The notes beneath the pieces were generated by a model. The model was not told the origin of the DNA, did no database searches, and worked only from the letters and a program-made list of their open reading frames with translations. 60,222 bases of DNA from Pedobacter kyonggii (GTDB lineage Bacteria; Bacteroidota; Bacteroidia; Sphingobacteriales; Sphingobacteriaceae). Made by a program: the position numbers and the translations under genes. The stretch lies in the NCBI RefSeq assembly GCF_004310665.1, contig NZ_SIXF01000034.1, forward strand, positions 1 through 60,222, given 5' to 3'. Shown in pieces: positions 1-9,888 of this stretch (position 1 is its first letter; the number at the start of each line of letters is the position of its first letter).

Positions 1-296
1 GAGCATAAACAGGTTATTCTCTGGCTTATCCCAAGTCGATACTGTACTTAGTTTTGACATCATCTCATCCTTTCGACACCTCATCGGTGGTTCATTTACA
101 TTCATCTTCTTACAACTTACCTGACACCTCTTCGGATGCCTTTTCCGCTAACGCTCCTCACCATGGTTCGTTCACCACAGCAACTTAGCGGTAGTTTGAT
201 ACCAACGCCTGTACGTCGATACCGATGGACCTACCATCATCTTCTGCAAAGCATCAAGCTTCGAGTTCTCACGAACTCTCTGCTTGTTCGTGTCGC
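1..296 (-). mobile_element. Possible 5' part of a group II intron RNA
   Basis: No reading frame here looks like protein. Read on the minus strand, the DNA begins right after the susD stop codon and carries purine-rich helices and short GAAC/GAAA-type loops, for example GTTCGTGAGAAC and GGTGTCGAAAGG, in the style of domain I of a bacterial group II intron. If so, the reverse transcriptase gene would lie beyond the window edge. A clean GUGYG 5' consensus is not seen, so this is recognition by resemblance only; another structured RNA or a decayed insertion sequence end is possible. Confidence 0.38.
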
Positions 297-1826
297 CTAG
301 TAACCAGGATTCTGGTACATTTTAACCGGATCTAATTTCACTTCATCAAAAGGAATAGGATAATACCTGTCTTTAGTGGTTACATTAGCCAGTTTAGCAA
401 TACCGTATGATGATTGTGGTTTGGCCTTTAAATAGCTAACTAACTCTGCAGCAGTAAAATTCCTGATTAAATCAAACCATCTTTGGTGTTCGAAAGCGAA
501 TTCTACCCTGCGTTCGTGTAAAATAGCAAGCTTTAAAGTAGGGAATTTAGCCGCATAAGTAGCATCTGTTTTGGATACAGCGTATAGTGGCATTCCAGCC
601 CTTGCCCTAACCATATCTAAATATTGAATGGCCACCGCATCATTGCCCTGTAACATGTTTACCTCAGCAAGCATTAAAATTACATCAGCATAGCGCATTA
701 AAACACAATCATTACCTCCATAACCCGCAATGGTTGCCCCTTGGCTCGCATCACGGAATTTGGTAATAAACCAATCTTTAACAGTCGGATCATTGGCAAA
801 TTTGACAGAGAAATCTTTTCTTAAATCGTTTGTTTCGTATTCATTAATCAGATCAAGCTTTACATTGCTACCAATCCCGGTAGAAGGTTTAAGCGAGTTG
901 ATGGTTTCGCCTTTGGCCTGGTTGTTTGCCGCAATGCTCGAACTAAAATTGATATCGCCCTGTCTGTAAGAAATCTGGAAAATCAGTTCTTTACAGGTTG
1001 TTTTTTTCGCTACGTCAAAAACATCTGTATATGGAATTTCAGATAGATTTCCGAAAGCTTTCATATTGTAAGCTGCCGTTAGATAATTATTGGCATTGCC
1101 TAGGTTCTCAGCCTTATTTGCCGGTAATGTAGCTGCCATGGTTAAATAAACCTTACCCAAATATGCGTTTATTGCTGCTTTTGAAGTTCTACCTACATTC
1201 GCTCCTGTTTGGAAATTCGGTAAGGTGCTGCTAAGGGCATCTTTTAAATCGGTTACAATTTGGTTGTATACAGCTTCTTCAGGCACACGAAAAGTGTTCT
1301 CTTTTACTTCATCGGCTGTGCTAAGCTGTTTGGTTACCACTGGTACCGGTCCCCATTTTCGTACCAGTTCGAAATACATAATGGCCCTGATAAACTTGGC
1401 TTCTGCTTTATAATTCTCTTTGGTGGCCGCATTAGCAAAAGATACTTTATCAATGTTTGTAAGTACAACATTGGTTCTGCCAATTGCCTCATAAAGTGCC
1501 AGCCAATGGCTCCTTAAATAAGAATTGCTTGGCAGGAGCGAAAAATCATTGAACTGGAAAGGCTCACCCGCATTACTCTGGTTATCATTCCTACCCGCAT
1601 CATCCGAACGTTCGTCGGTAAACAAACCACTGTTTTCGCCCAGGGTATTGCTGCTTCTTAGCGATTGGTAAACACCATTAACAGCCAGCAATACATCATT
1701 TTCTGTTTTAAAATAGTTTTCTACAGCAATGGCGTTGGGGTTACTTTGATTTAGAAAATCTTTTTTACAGGCACCCAAACTTAAAATTGCACTTAGGGCC
1801 AATACTTTATAAATATGTTTTTTCAT
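297..1826 (-). CDS. SusD/RagB-family outer-membrane nutrient-binding lipoprotein
   Basis: This is a surface lipoprotein that forms the lid of a SusC-type TonB-dependent porter and binds glycans or peptides before import. The 509-residue product starts with a short hydrophobic signal ending in a lipobox (SLGAC, Cys20) followed by KKDFLNQ, typical of the family. The middle holds the helical TPR-like repeats, including the LRKDFSV and VLMRYADVILMLAEV stretches. The tail RYYPIPFDEVKLDP...YQNPGY is the classic SusD C-terminus, so the gene is complete. It lies 10 bp behind susC on the same strand and is surely co-transcribed. No glycosidase, SusE/F or sensor is in view on this side, so the substrate cannot be inferred. 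The sequence just beyond the stop looks unrelated and may be an insertion. Confidence 0.95.
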   Translation of the reverse strand: MKKHIYKVLALSAILSLGACKKDFLNQSNPNAIAVENYFKTENDVLLAVNGVYQSLRSSNTLGENSGLFTDERSDDAGRNDNQSNAGEPFQFNDFSLLPSNSYLRSHWLALYEAIGRTNVVLTNIDKVSFANAATKENYKAEAKFIRAIMYFELVRKWGPVPVVTKQLSTADEVKENTFRVPEEAVYNQIVTDLKDALSSTLPNFQTGANVGRTSKAAINAYLGKVYLTMAATLPANKAENLGNANNYLTAAYNMKAFGNLSEIPYTDVFDVAKKTTCKELIFQISYRQGDINFSSSIAANNQAKGETINSLKPSTGIGSNVKLDLINEYETNDLRKDFSVKFANDPTVKDWFITKFRDASQGATIAGYGGNDCVLMRYADVILMLAEVNMLQGNDAVAIQYLDMVRARAGMPLYAVSKTDATYAAKFPTLKLAILHERRVEFAFEHQRWFDLIRNFTAAELVSYLKAKPQSSYGIAKLANVTTKDRYYPIPFDEVKLDPVKMYQNPGY

Positions 1827-1836
1827 TTCTTTAGTT

Positions 1837-4800
1837 CTAAAAAGTCAATTTGATACCAAGGTTATAGGTTCTAGCCAATGGGTAGTTTCCATAATCCACA
1901 CCCGGAGCAAGGTTATTGCCCGCACTATAATCTACCTCAGGATTATAACCTTTATAATCGGTGATGGTAAAGGCATTATCTACACTCGCATAAACGCGGA
2001 TATTGCTCACCTTAAGTGTATTGGCCAGTTGCTTTGGAAAACTGTAACCTAAAGTAATATTGGTACACCTGAAATAAGATCCATCCTGAATGTAAAATGA
2101 CGATAAACGCGTACTGTTACTTTGCGTACCCGCACGCGATGCACGGTAGTTTAAACCACTGCCTGGATTTGCTTCATTTCTGTAACGATCTGCAACCTCT
2201 ACATACTGGTTTCCCGAACCTTCAAAGTTATACAGGTAATAATCCTGTCCATCCAAAACCTGGTTCCCGTACGATCCATTAAATGATGCCCTTAAATCAA
2301 ACGTTTTGTAAGAGGTGTTTAAGGCGAAACCATAGGTAAATTTTGCGTATGGTGTGCCGATTACCGTTTTATCCGCGTCGTTTACAACGCCGTTACCATC
2401 CGTATCCTGAAAATATAAATCACCGATTTTCGCCGGGTTGGTAGAAGAAGCTGATGGCGCTACCTTGCCTAAATTATCGGCAGTAATCCGTCCTAAAACC
2501 TTAAATCCATAAAACATCCCGATTGGCTGGCCCTCTTGTGTAACGTGTGTAATGTACGAGCGCTCCGCACCAGCAGTAAAAATCGTACTGTTACCACCCA
2601 GGTCTAAGACCTTGTTTCGGTTTGCCGCGATGTTTCCGCTTAACCCCAAAGTAAAGTCCTCATTTTGGATAATTTTGCCATCAATCTGCAAATCGAAACC
2701 CTTATTGCGAACTTTACTATCAGAAAGATTGGTTAGAATTGTTGATGTTCCGGCAATTGCAGAAAGCGGTTTGTTAAACAATAAGTTGAAAGAATAACTT
2801 AAATAATAATTTGCCATGATGGATACACGGTTTTTGAACAGACTGATATCGGTACCAAAGTTGAACTGAGAAGTAGATTCCCATCCTAATCCCCTATCCT
2901 GAATGCTACTTGGCCAAATAGCGGTAGAAATAGCACTTCCGAAAACCGCGCCTCCCGGTGCGCTTAACTCTTGCTGCGTGCGGTAATCCGGGATATTGTT
3001 ATTTCCGCTTAAGCCCCAGCTGGCCCTTAGCTTAACCCTTGATTGTTCACCCAAAAAGTTATTGTAAAAACTTTCGTCAGATAAATTCCAGCCTGCGGCT
3101 ATAGAAGGGAAGTTACCGTATTTATTTAACGGACCAAACCTTGATGAACCATCGCGACGGAAGGAACCAGTTAAAAAGTATTTGCCAGCATAGTTATAAC
3201 TGAAACGGCCAAAGTAAGAAAGTAAAGTGGTAACTGTTTTACCTGCTCTATCTAATTTAAAAAAACCTGCCTCAGCCCCTTTATCCGTAATTTCACCGAT
3301 ATAATCGTTCTGGAACCCGCTTGCGGCTACCCTGATCAGATCACTTGATGTTTTCTGGGCAGAATATCCGCCTAAAACATCTATACTATGTTTACCAAAG
3401 GTTTTATTGTAATTTAAAGTAAACTCTGCCAGTTGATCTACCTGATTAAGTGTTTGTGCAATTGCGTTTGCTGCCCTAATCGATTCGGGAGAGTAAGGTG
3501 GGGTATTGCCACTACTTAAGCTGGTAGGCAAATAATACTCATATTTCTCGTTGTATGTTTGTGTTCCTAGGTTAGCTTTAAAATTAAGCCCCTCTAAAAT
3601 TTTGTAAGTAGCATTGGCATTATAATTACTCCTATTGCTCTTTCTGGTGATTTTTAATTGCTCAACCGTAGCCAAAGGGTTTTCAGGGTTTTGGATACCG
3701 AACTGAGAAGACAATGCACCCATTCCAAACTGAACAGGGTTGCCGTTTGCATCTCTTGCAGGCAGGTAAGGCAAATAAATTAATGCCGACATCATCGGAC
3801 TTAAATTATAACGTCCTTCCTGCACCTCTCTGTTATCGTTCTTGGTATAAGCAATGTTTGCACCCACACGTAAACGCTCGCTCACCTTGCCATCAATATT
3901 ACCCCTAAAGTTGGTTACTTTTTGGTTGGTGTTGGTTACAATACCATCATTGTCTTGGTAACCGCCGCTTAAAAAGTATTTTACATCTTTGGTACCGCCA
4001 GAAAATGAAAGGTTATGACGTTGAAAAGCCGCATTGCGGTAAAGTTCGTCCTGCCAATCGGTATTATAGGTAGCAGGGATAGCCTGTTGGGTGCTAAAAT
4101 TATAAAGATCGGCCGGAATGCTTACGCTACTACCATTACCTACATTGGCAATACGGGTGGTATTGTTATCGCTGAACATGGCATCGTTCCAGGTTTTGCC
4201 CGAGTTTACCCACAAATCTTTATAGGCGTTGTTTCGTCCATCAATTAAAAGCTGTATAAACTGGTTCGCATCCAATAATTTTACTTTTTTAGCCAATTGG
4301 GAAACTCCCCCCTGAACATCGTACTCAAACTTTCCTTTTCCATCTGCACCTCTTTTGGTGGTAATTAACACTACCCCACCCGATGCCCTTGAGCCATAAA
4401 TGGCTGCAGAAGCTGCATCTTTTAAAATATCGATGGTTTCGATATCCTCCGGATTGATGGATACGTTGTTTCCTGCCGGATAACCATCAATTACATATAA
4501 GGGATCAGAACTGGCGTTAATTGACCCGATACCCCTTACCCTGATTTTGGTACCGGAATATGGTGCACCACTGGTTTGTGATACCTGTACACCGGCAACT
4601 TTACCAACCAGCGCCTGACCAACAGTAGGAGAAGTTAAATTCATTTCACTTGCCTTAACACTGCTGATGGCACCTGTTACATCCGATTTCCTGATCTTCT
4701 GGTAACCAATGGCCACAACCTCATTTAGTGTATTGCTGCTTTCTTTTAAAGTAACATTAATGTTTTGGCGGCCATTAACCGCAACTTCCTGATTATCGTA

Positions 4801-5103
4801 ACCGATATAAGAAAACACCAAAATTGCACCTTCTTCTACATTAATTGAATATTTACCATTGGGATCGGTAACGGTTGTTTTTTTTGTTTTCTTTTCGAAA
4901 ACACTTACACCTGGTAAGGGTTGGTTATTTTGATCGGTAACCGTTCCGCTTATAGTGGCAAATGTTTTATTATGCAAGCCCGAAGCAGTTACTTCATGAT
5001 TAATTGCTATTGCACCGGAATTACAGATGGCCAATAGGCCTAAAGGCAAAAGCAATTTCCTGCAAGCACTTTTTATACTTGCGGTTAAAAAAAATGATGT
5101 CAT
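1837..5103 (-). CDS. SusC/RagA-family TonB-linked outer-membrane transporter
   Basis: This TonB-dependent outer-membrane barrel imports the ligand captured by its SusD partner. The 1088-residue protein has a signal region (about residues 1-34) and a carboxypeptidase-regulatory-like domain (about 50-125, ISGTVTDQNNQPLPGVSV ... VLKES-type end). A plug domain follows with the family motifs NEVVAIGYQ, GIGSINASSDPLYVIDG and EDIETIDILKDAASAAIYG, then SRASGGVVLITTKRG. The rest is a long beta barrel ending in NLGIKLTF, with a terminal aromatic residue as expected for barrel insertion. The length matches the family. The ATG at 5103 has no obvious Shine-Dalgarno, which is usual here. An N-terminal STN domain is absent, so control by a FecR/ECF pair is not expected. 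The substrate is unknown. Confidence 0.95.
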   Translation of the reverse strand: MTSFFLTASIKSACRKLLLPLGLLAICNSGAIAINHEVTASGLHNKTFATISGTVTDQNNQPLPGVSVFEKKTKKTTVTDPNGKYSINVEEGAILVFSYIGYDNQEVAVNGRQNINVTLKESSNTLNEVVAIGYQKIRKSDVTGAISSVKASEMNLTSPTVGQALVGKVAGVQVSQTSGAPYSGTKIRVRGIGSINASSDPLYVIDGYPAGNNVSINPEDIETIDILKDAASAAIYGSRASGGVVLITTKRGADGKGKFEYDVQGGVSQLAKKVKLLDANQFIQLLIDGRNNAYKDLWVNSGKTWNDAMFSDNNTTRIANVGNGSSVSIPADLYNFSTQQAIPATYNTDWQDELYRNAAFQRHNLSFSGGTKDVKYFLSGGYQDNDGIVTNTNQKVTNFRGNIDGKVSERLRVGANIAYTKNDNREVQEGRYNLSPMMSALIYLPYLPARDANGNPVQFGMGALSSQFGIQNPENPLATVEQLKITRKSNRSNYNANATYKILEGLNFKANLGTQTYNEKYEYYLPTSLSSGNTPPYSPESIRAANAIAQTLNQVDQLAEFTLNYNKTFGKHSIDVLGGYSAQKTSSDLIRVAASGFQNDYIGEITDKGAEAGFFKLDRAGKTVTTLLSYFGRFSYNYAGKYFLTGSFRRDGSSRFGPLNKYGNFPSIAAGWNLSDESFYNNFLGEQSRVKLRASWGLSGNNNIPDYRTQQELSAPGGAVFGSAISTAIWPSSIQDRGLGWESTSQFNFGTDISLFKNRVSIMANYYLSYSFNLLFNKPLSAIAGTSTILTNLSDSKVRNKGFDLQIDGKIIQNEDFTLGLSGNIAANRNKVLDLGGNSTIFTAGAERSYITHVTQEGQPIGMFYGFKVLGRITADNLGKVAPSASSTNPAKIGDLYFQDTDGNGVVNDADKTVIGTPYAKFTYGFALNTSYKTFDLRASFNGSYGNQVLDGQDYYLYNFEGSGNQYVEVADRYRNEANPGSGLNYRASRAGTQSNSTRLSSFYIQDGSYFRCTNITLGYSFPKQLANTLKVSNIRVYASVDNAFTITDYKGYNPEVDYSAGNNLAPGVDYGNYPLARTYNLGIKLTF

Positions 5104-5230
5104 CTTTTTGTTCTTAGTAATGGTTTTGAAATATAATTGGGGTTTTGTTTAATTAGAAGCGTAGATTTTCACATTTACATAGGCTTATCCTTTAAGGTTA
5201 ACAGGTAATTTTTTGAGCGTTCTACAGCCG

Positions 5231-5238
5231 CAAAAGTA
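5231..5238 (-). promoter_or_regulatory. Candidate -7 promoter element for susCD
   Basis: On the minus strand this reads TACTTTTG, an exact fit to the Bacteroidota -7 consensus TAnnTTTG. It would give a leader of roughly 120 nt before susC. No convincing TTTG is seen at the -33 spacing, so this rests on one box. Confidence 0.4.
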
Positions 5239-5398
5239 TAAGTGTACTTTTAACACGATGTATCTATTATGTTAACTCTATACACCAATTTGAACCGGCA
5301 CTTTAAATTAATATTAAGCACCATTAGATATATGATAAATCGTTTTAATAGCTATCAAAACATAACATCTTATTAATGTTTCTTTAATGGCCAATCTT

Positions 5399-5406
5399 TA
5401 AATTTG
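5399..5406 (+). promoter_or_regulatory. Candidate -7 promoter element for the DUF218 gene
   Basis: TAAATTTG fits TAnnTTTG exactly and ends 14 bp before the ATG at 5421. The leader would be only about 10 nt. No clear -33 box is visible. Confidence 0.4.
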
Positions 5407-5420
5407 CTTCCAAAACTTTG

Positions 5421-6668
5421 ATGAAATTCTTTTATACCTTCTTTGTGTTATGCCTTTTTTGGCAATGCCTATCTGCACAAGATTTAACAAGCCAGTCTTA
5501 CCAATTAATTAAGACCAGGAACGAAGTACAATACAAAAATTATTACCTGCTTACACTTTTTCAGCAATTGCCCGGGTTGCGCAAAATACTGAGCACAGAC
5601 ACCGCGCTCAATAACATCTATAAATCAAAAACAGCACAAGTAAATGAAGCAGTTAAAACCTGCAAAACAGATATTTCCTGTTCTGCCAAAGCCTTAAAAT
5701 TTACCAATGAGGAAATAGCCGATATCGGAAACCGTTTGGCCTTGCTTTACGCAGAAAATAATCCCTTGGGAAATTTGGTGAAAAATCATCTAATCCCCTC
5801 AGGTTGTTATGCCATGTTCGCCAAAGGACAACACAAAACCCTTTTAGTTAAAGCCTGGGAACAAGATGCCAATGCCATTAATTATGCAATTGGTGTTTAC
5901 GTAGAAGGGAACAAACCCAATTACCCAAAAATAGATTCGATCAGTTTTAGCTTAAAAGATAAAGCATTTGCAGAGCTCGTATCTGCCAGTGCATGGTTAG
6001 CCTTGCAGGGCAATACTAAGCTCTTTTTCGAACCCACCATGTTATTTGCATTGGAAGCTTTAGAACTGAATGAACGCAATGAGGCCGCCGATTACGAGCC
6101 GATGGCCAAAGGTGTAAACCTTGCCGCCATTAACCAGATTAAAAAAACAGACTGGAAAAAATATCCTTACAGCGTAATCCTGGTTCCTGGTGCCGGCCCG
6201 GAAGAAAAAGATGTTGCGCTAAGTGCTGGCGGAATGATCCGCTGCCGCTTAGCAGCCATACAATATAAAAAAGGTATGGCACCATTCATCGTGGTTTCGG
6301 GCGGACGTGTACATCCCTATAAAACCAAATTCAGCGAAGCCTACGAAATGAAGAAATTCCTGATGGAAGTGCTTCAAATACCCGAAAATGCCATTATTAT
6401 GGAACCACATGCCCGCCATACCACCACCAACCTGCGCAACTGTGCAAGGCTAATGTTTAGGTATGGGATGCCGGTAGATAAACCGGGTTTAGCCTGTACC
6501 GTAAAATCGCAGAGCTATAATATCACCAATCTGCTCCCCGAGCGTTGCAAAAAAGAACTCGGCTATTATCCTTATAAAAACGGAAAACGTTTAAGTGATA
6601 CTGAATCAGAATTCTACTTAAATACAGCATCCTTACAGATTGATTTTGACGAACCTTTAGATCCTTAG
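5421..6668 (+). CDS. Exported DUF218 (YdcF/ElyC/SanA-like) domain protein
   Basis: The 415-residue protein has a clear signal peptide (MKFFYTFFVLCLFWQCLSAQ). It has an N-terminal part of unknown type and a C-terminal DUF218 domain (about residues 247-370). Domain marks are VILVPGAGP, then ALSAGGMIRCRLAAIQY, PFIVVSGGRVHPY and, after EPHARHTTTNLRNCARL, a RYGMP strand. DUF218 proteins are linked to envelope and lipid-carrier steps in Enterobacteria, but the enzymatic role here is unknown. ATG 5421 is preferred over the adjacent TTG at 5418. The next gene begins 3 bp after the stop, so the two form an operon. Confidence 0.8.
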   Translation: MKFFYTFFVLCLFWQCLSAQDLTSQSYQLIKTRNEVQYKNYYLLTLFQQLPGLRKILSTDTALNNIYKSKTAQVNEAVKTCKTDISCSAKALKFTNEEIADIGNRLALLYAENNPLGNLVKNHLIPSGCYAMFAKGQHKTLLVKAWEQDANAINYAIGVYVEGNKPNYPKIDSISFSLKDKAFAELVSASAWLALQGNTKLFFEPTMLFALEALELNERNEAADYEPMAKGVNLAAINQIKKTDWKKYPYSVILVPGAGPEEKDVALSAGGMIRCRLAAIQYKKGMAPFIVVSGGRVHPYKTKFSEAYEMKKFLMEVLQIPENAIIMEPHARHTTTNLRNCARLMFRYGMPVDKPGLACTVKSQSYNITNLLPERCKKELGYYPYKNGKRLSDTESEFYLNTASLQIDFDEPLDP

Positions 6669-6671
6669 TTT

Positions 6672-7547
6672 ATGAAAACATTAAACCCAATTTTAGTATT
6701 AATCGTGATGTTTTTTGTGGCCAGATACAATAAAACAGAAGGAAAGATCACAAAAACGATTACAATTGATTCGTTAGGCGCCTGCCAGGGCATTTCTTAT
6801 CAAAGCGGACGGTATTTCCTCTACGGAGATAGAGAAGTGGGTGTAATGCGCGAATATAAACTCCATAAGGATTCTTTAATTTATCAGCATAAGGAATACA
6901 AGTTCACCATTAAAGGCGAAAATATCATCAAACATCCCACCGGTATTGCTTTCCACAAGGGCTTACCCACATTTGTGGGCAACTCGGTAAAGCAAAATGC
7001 TGAAGGCACCGTTTGGAAAGCGGTAATTAATTGCATCAACTGGGAAGCTTTTTTAAAGACGAAAACATTGGACGGAAATTTGGTAAAATCTATTGAAGAT
7101 GATGCCTGTATCCAGGGTACGCGGCCCGAGTATGTAAATTATAAAGGCAAATGGTTTGTAGCAACAGCCGATTATGGCAATAAAGCAAATCAAGTACGAT
7201 TATACAATCCCGAAGCCTTATCAAAAGCCGATAAAACAAGTGAAAAGGGAATTCTCTTTAAAAAATTCACCTGCTCACCATGGGTCCAAAATCTACACTG
7301 GATTGCCGATAAAGGTATACTCGTTTTAATCCAGAACCAAATTGAGGGACGTAAATGGAGACTGACCTTTCTTGATCTGGAAAAATCGCTTGCCAGCGGG
7401 CAGGAATCTGTCATCAAAGTTATAGATACCGATAAGCTGGATGAACTGGAAGGTTTTAACTTTACAGATCAAGCAGATAAAGGAATTGCGGTAAGCTCTG
7501 CTCGTAAAAACAATGTGAGCTTTATGGATTTTGCGGTTGGCGGTTAG
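6672..7547 (+). CDS. Hypothetical exported protein, possibly beta-propeller-like
   Basis: I do not recognise this 291-residue protein with confidence. Residues 1-18 are hydrophobic and look like an export signal or anchor. The body consists of short strand-rich blocks with aromatic turns (GRYFLYGDREVGVMREYKL, GTRPEYVNYKGKWFVATADY, CSPWVQNLHWIADKGILVL, LDELEGFNFTDQADKGIAV), which resembles a beta-propeller or esterase-like phytase fold of the kind that reads out a stored value. It follows the DUF218 gene by 3 bp and is probably co-translated with it, so the two may work on the same envelope process. The propeller reading is inference. Confidence 0.6.
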   Translation: MKTLNPILVLIVMFFVARYNKTEGKITKTITIDSLGACQGISYQSGRYFLYGDREVGVMREYKLHKDSLIYQHKEYKFTIKGENIIKHPTGIAFHKGLPTFVGNSVKQNAEGTVWKAVINCINWEAFLKTKTLDGNLVKSIEDDACIQGTRPEYVNYKGKWFVATADYGNKANQVRLYNPEALSKADKTSEKGILFKKFTCSPWVQNLHWIADKGILVLIQNQIEGRKWRLTFLDLEKSLASGQESVIKVIDTDKLDELEGFNFTDQADKGIAVSSARKNNVSFMDFAVGG

Positions 7548-8115
7548 CGCTAAGTGTTGGGCCAATCCAACAATAAAACACTACAGCAATGAAATTTTGT
7601 CCTATCGGTTGGTGTCTCACCGACCAAAATAAACATTCACTATTTCTTAAAAATCAGGAAATGGAGGGCTTGTAGTTTTTGGCGGTTCGCAGTCCCGCTC
7701 ATTTCAAGTCCGCACCCGTACCTCGCTTACGGGCTTTGCATTGCAATCGGGTTTAGGAACAAGGGTTGTGCACCCTGCAACCTCACAAATGAAAAACTGC
7801 CTTAACCTATTAGCCCCGGCTGAAGCGATTACCCTGCAGCAACGAGGCACGGGGAAGCGAAGCGTAAAAGCGGAAGACGGGAATAAATTTAGTGTGTTGC
7901 AGAAGCCTTACGCTCCAAAATATAAGCTTGCAGTCGCCCCAATTTGCCAGTCTGAACGCAGTCGAAGCCCCCTAGATGCGTTTAACCATAGAAGGAATAT
8001 AAGATCATGTAAGTTTAGTATGTTACCTGCCGGCAAAGATACTAATGGTGGCCCTTCTTTACTTTCCCTTTACACATCTTCGTCGTACCTTTATTTAATT
8101 AAAAAGGAAAGATAT
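7548..8115. repeat. Intergenic region with dispersed-repeat fragments
   Basis: No gene is supported in these 568 bp. They hold fragments that look like genome-wide Bacteroidota intergenic repeats: a hairpin CCCGTA...TACGGG at 7715-7733, a GC-rich block at 7740-7860, and a GAACGCAGTCGAAGCC-type piece near 7952. A frame in phase with msrA stays open through about 125 codons from 7741, but its composition is not protein-like and it overlaps these repeats, so it is not taken as coding. Confidence 0.5.
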
Positions 8116-8604
8116 ATGAATACTGAAAAAGCCATTCTTGCAGGCGGTTGCTTTTGGGGAGTAGAAGAACTGCTCCGTCATTACCCAGGTGTTACCTCTA
8201 CCGTGGTAGGTTATACTGGTGGTGATGTTCCAAATGCCACTTACCGGAACCATGGCACACATGCCGAAGCCATTGAAGTTACTTTTGATCCAACTGTTTT
8301 AACCTACCGTAAATTATTAGAATATTTCTTTCAGATCCACGATCCGAGCACACGCAACAGACAGGGAAATGATGTGGGTACATCGTACCGCTCAGCTATT
8401 TTTTACAATAGTGAAGAACAGAAAAACACCGCAAATGCATTAATTGCCGAGTTAGATGCTTCGGGCAAATGGCCTGGCAAAATTGTAACCGAGGTGGTGC
8501 CCGAAACCGACTTTTGGAATGCTGAAGAAGAACATCAGGATTATTTACAGAAAAACCCTTACGGTTATACCTGCCACTTTGAAAGACCAGACTGGAAGTT
8601 ATAA
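8116..8604 (+). CDS. msrA: Peptide-methionine (S)-S-oxide reductase MsrA
   Basis: This enzyme reduces the S-epimer of methionine sulfoxide, free or in proteins, as oxidative damage repair in the cytosol. The 162-residue product carries the catalytic motif GGCFWG with the nucleophile Cys12, followed by [23 protein letters not shown] and [11 protein letters not shown]. It continues with [27 protein letters not shown], cited here only in part for its NRQGNDVG core, and ends in the [15 protein letters not shown] region. All are canonical. The ATG at 8116 is chosen because GCFWG falls at the expected distance from the N-terminus and an AAGGAAAG ribosome-binding site lies 5-13 bp upstream. No MsrB domain is fused. 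Only one cysteine is present near the C-terminus (in GYTCHF), a possible resolving residue. Confidence 0.95.
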   Translation: MNTEKAILAGGCFWGVEELLRHYPGVTSTVVGYTGGDVPNATYRNHGTHAEAIEVTFDPTVLTYRKLLEYFFQIHDPSTRNRQGNDVGTSYRSAIFYNSEEQKNTANALIAELDASGKWPGKIVTEVVPETDFWNAEEEHQDYLQKNPYGYTCHFERPDWKL

Positions 8605-9045
8605 TAAGACCGTCAATTACGATGCATGAAACATTTTGACAGAAAGCAGGAGGATCCGTTTCATTATCCGAAAATCAGATACAGTAGCATTTTAGTTCAT
8701 GCTGCCCGTTGTTCGCTGTACCCCTCATACTTTGGGGCTGCACGATGCTGAAATACGATCCATCTATCTGCATCATGCCAATCAACCTTCAATAGCAGCA
8801 AAATATTCCCCATTTAAACCTGATTGCCGCGGTAGTCCCGATTTCCTTCTAATCGGGACTACAAGCAGAAAGCAAGACAAACGTTAATTGAGCACAGCAA
8901 TTGCTTTCCAAATAATAATGAAAGTTCAGCATCTTTATTTTTCTAGAAATCAAGTTTTACAACAATAGCTATATACTAAGCTTTAGGATTGCTCCATGCC
9001 TTGCAACGATAAGCCCATTATCATGTTCGGAGGCCGCCTAACTTG
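8605..9045. other. Intergenic region, no gene seen
   Basis: These 441 bp separate the convergent msrA and metallophosphoesterase genes and hold no convincing frame. A perfect 10-bp hairpin, AGTCCCGATT / AATCGGGACT with a 7-nt loop, sits at 8834-8860. It looks like a dispersed repeat of the genus rather than a terminator, since no T-run follows on either strand. Confidence 0.5.
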
Positions 9046-9888
9046 TTAAAACTTTGTTTCATTAAGTAATGGCGATCCACTTGCATTTACCTGGTAAGTT
9101 TGGATCTTATCATTTTCATCAACCTCTACAATCCGGTAACCTTTATAGGCTGTGCCCCAGCTTCCACCGATGTGTGCATCGAAAAAATGTGGCAGTTTAT
9201 TGGTATAAAAAACGGCATCGAGACTGTGGTCGTGCCCATGGAATACCGCTTTTACATTTGCATAGCTATGCAAGAGTTTAATCGTATCCGGACATTCTAC
9301 AAAAGGACTTTCGGGTACCCAGAAATGAGGAGGGATATGCAGCACCACGAAAACAGTTTTCAGGTTTTTAAACTTATCAAGTTCTTGTTTTAAAAAATCA
9401 TTGTCAGGGCATAAATAAGTGCCTTTGGTATCAGAAGTATTGGCCAAAACAAAACCTACTCCATTTTTTTCGAAAGAAAAGTTATCCTCGTAACCGAAAA
9501 CCGATTTCCAGATCTTGGCATCGGCATGGTCGTGGTTGCCTGGGATAGCATAAAATGGAACTTTAAGTTTATCGTAATATTCTTTTTTTACTTCTGATAA
9601 TAGTTCTGGGCGATCGTGAACAAGATCCCCATTAATAATCACAAAATTGAGCGGATTTTTATCATGCGATTCATTTAACCACTTCACAATATTCTGGTGG
9701 TGCAATTTGTACTCCGTTCCAGGCTGACCATAATGTCCATCCGATGCGATCGCAAAACGCAATTTAGGAGCTTTGCCTGATCTGGCGGGGGCGGTTTGTT
9801 CTTCAGCAAATGATGAAAGAACTGGCGAAATACTGGCAACCACAGCAGCAGCCAAACTATTTTTCAGAAAAAAGCGTCTGTTAGACAT
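9046..9888 (-). CDS. Tat-exported calcineurin-like metallophosphoesterase
   Basis: The 280-residue protein begins with a twin-arginine signal (NRRFFLKN then a hydrophobic stretch ending near SSFA), so it is probably folded with metals and exported to the periplasm. All five metal-ligand blocks of the family follow in order: D-x-H in ASDGHYG, NGDLVHDRPE, GNHDH, HIPPHFW and GHDHSLDA. These bind a di-metal centre and cleave phosphomonoesters or diesters; the specific substrate is not evident. Length and motif order are normal, with no domain fused. The gene stands alone with unlike neighbours. Confidence 0.85.
   Translation of the reverse strand: MSNRRFFLKNSLAAAVVASISPVLSSFAEEQTAPARSGKAPKLRFAIASDGHYGQPGTEYKLHHQNIVKWLNESHDKNPLNFVIINGDLVHDRPELLSEVKKEYYDKLKVPFYAIPGNHDHADAKIWKSVFGYEDNFSFEKNGVGFVLANTSDTKGTYLCPDNDFLKQELDKFKNLKTVFVVLHIPPHFWVPESPFVECPDTIKLLHSYANVKAVFHGHDHSLDAVFYTNKLPHFFDAHIGGSWGTAYKGYRIVEVDENDKIQTYQVNASGSPLLNETKF

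Noticed and set aside
7741-8115. 125-codon in-frame extension upstream of msrA
   Set aside because: Composition is not protein-like, it overlaps intergenic repeats, and a ribosome-binding site fits the ATG at 8116.
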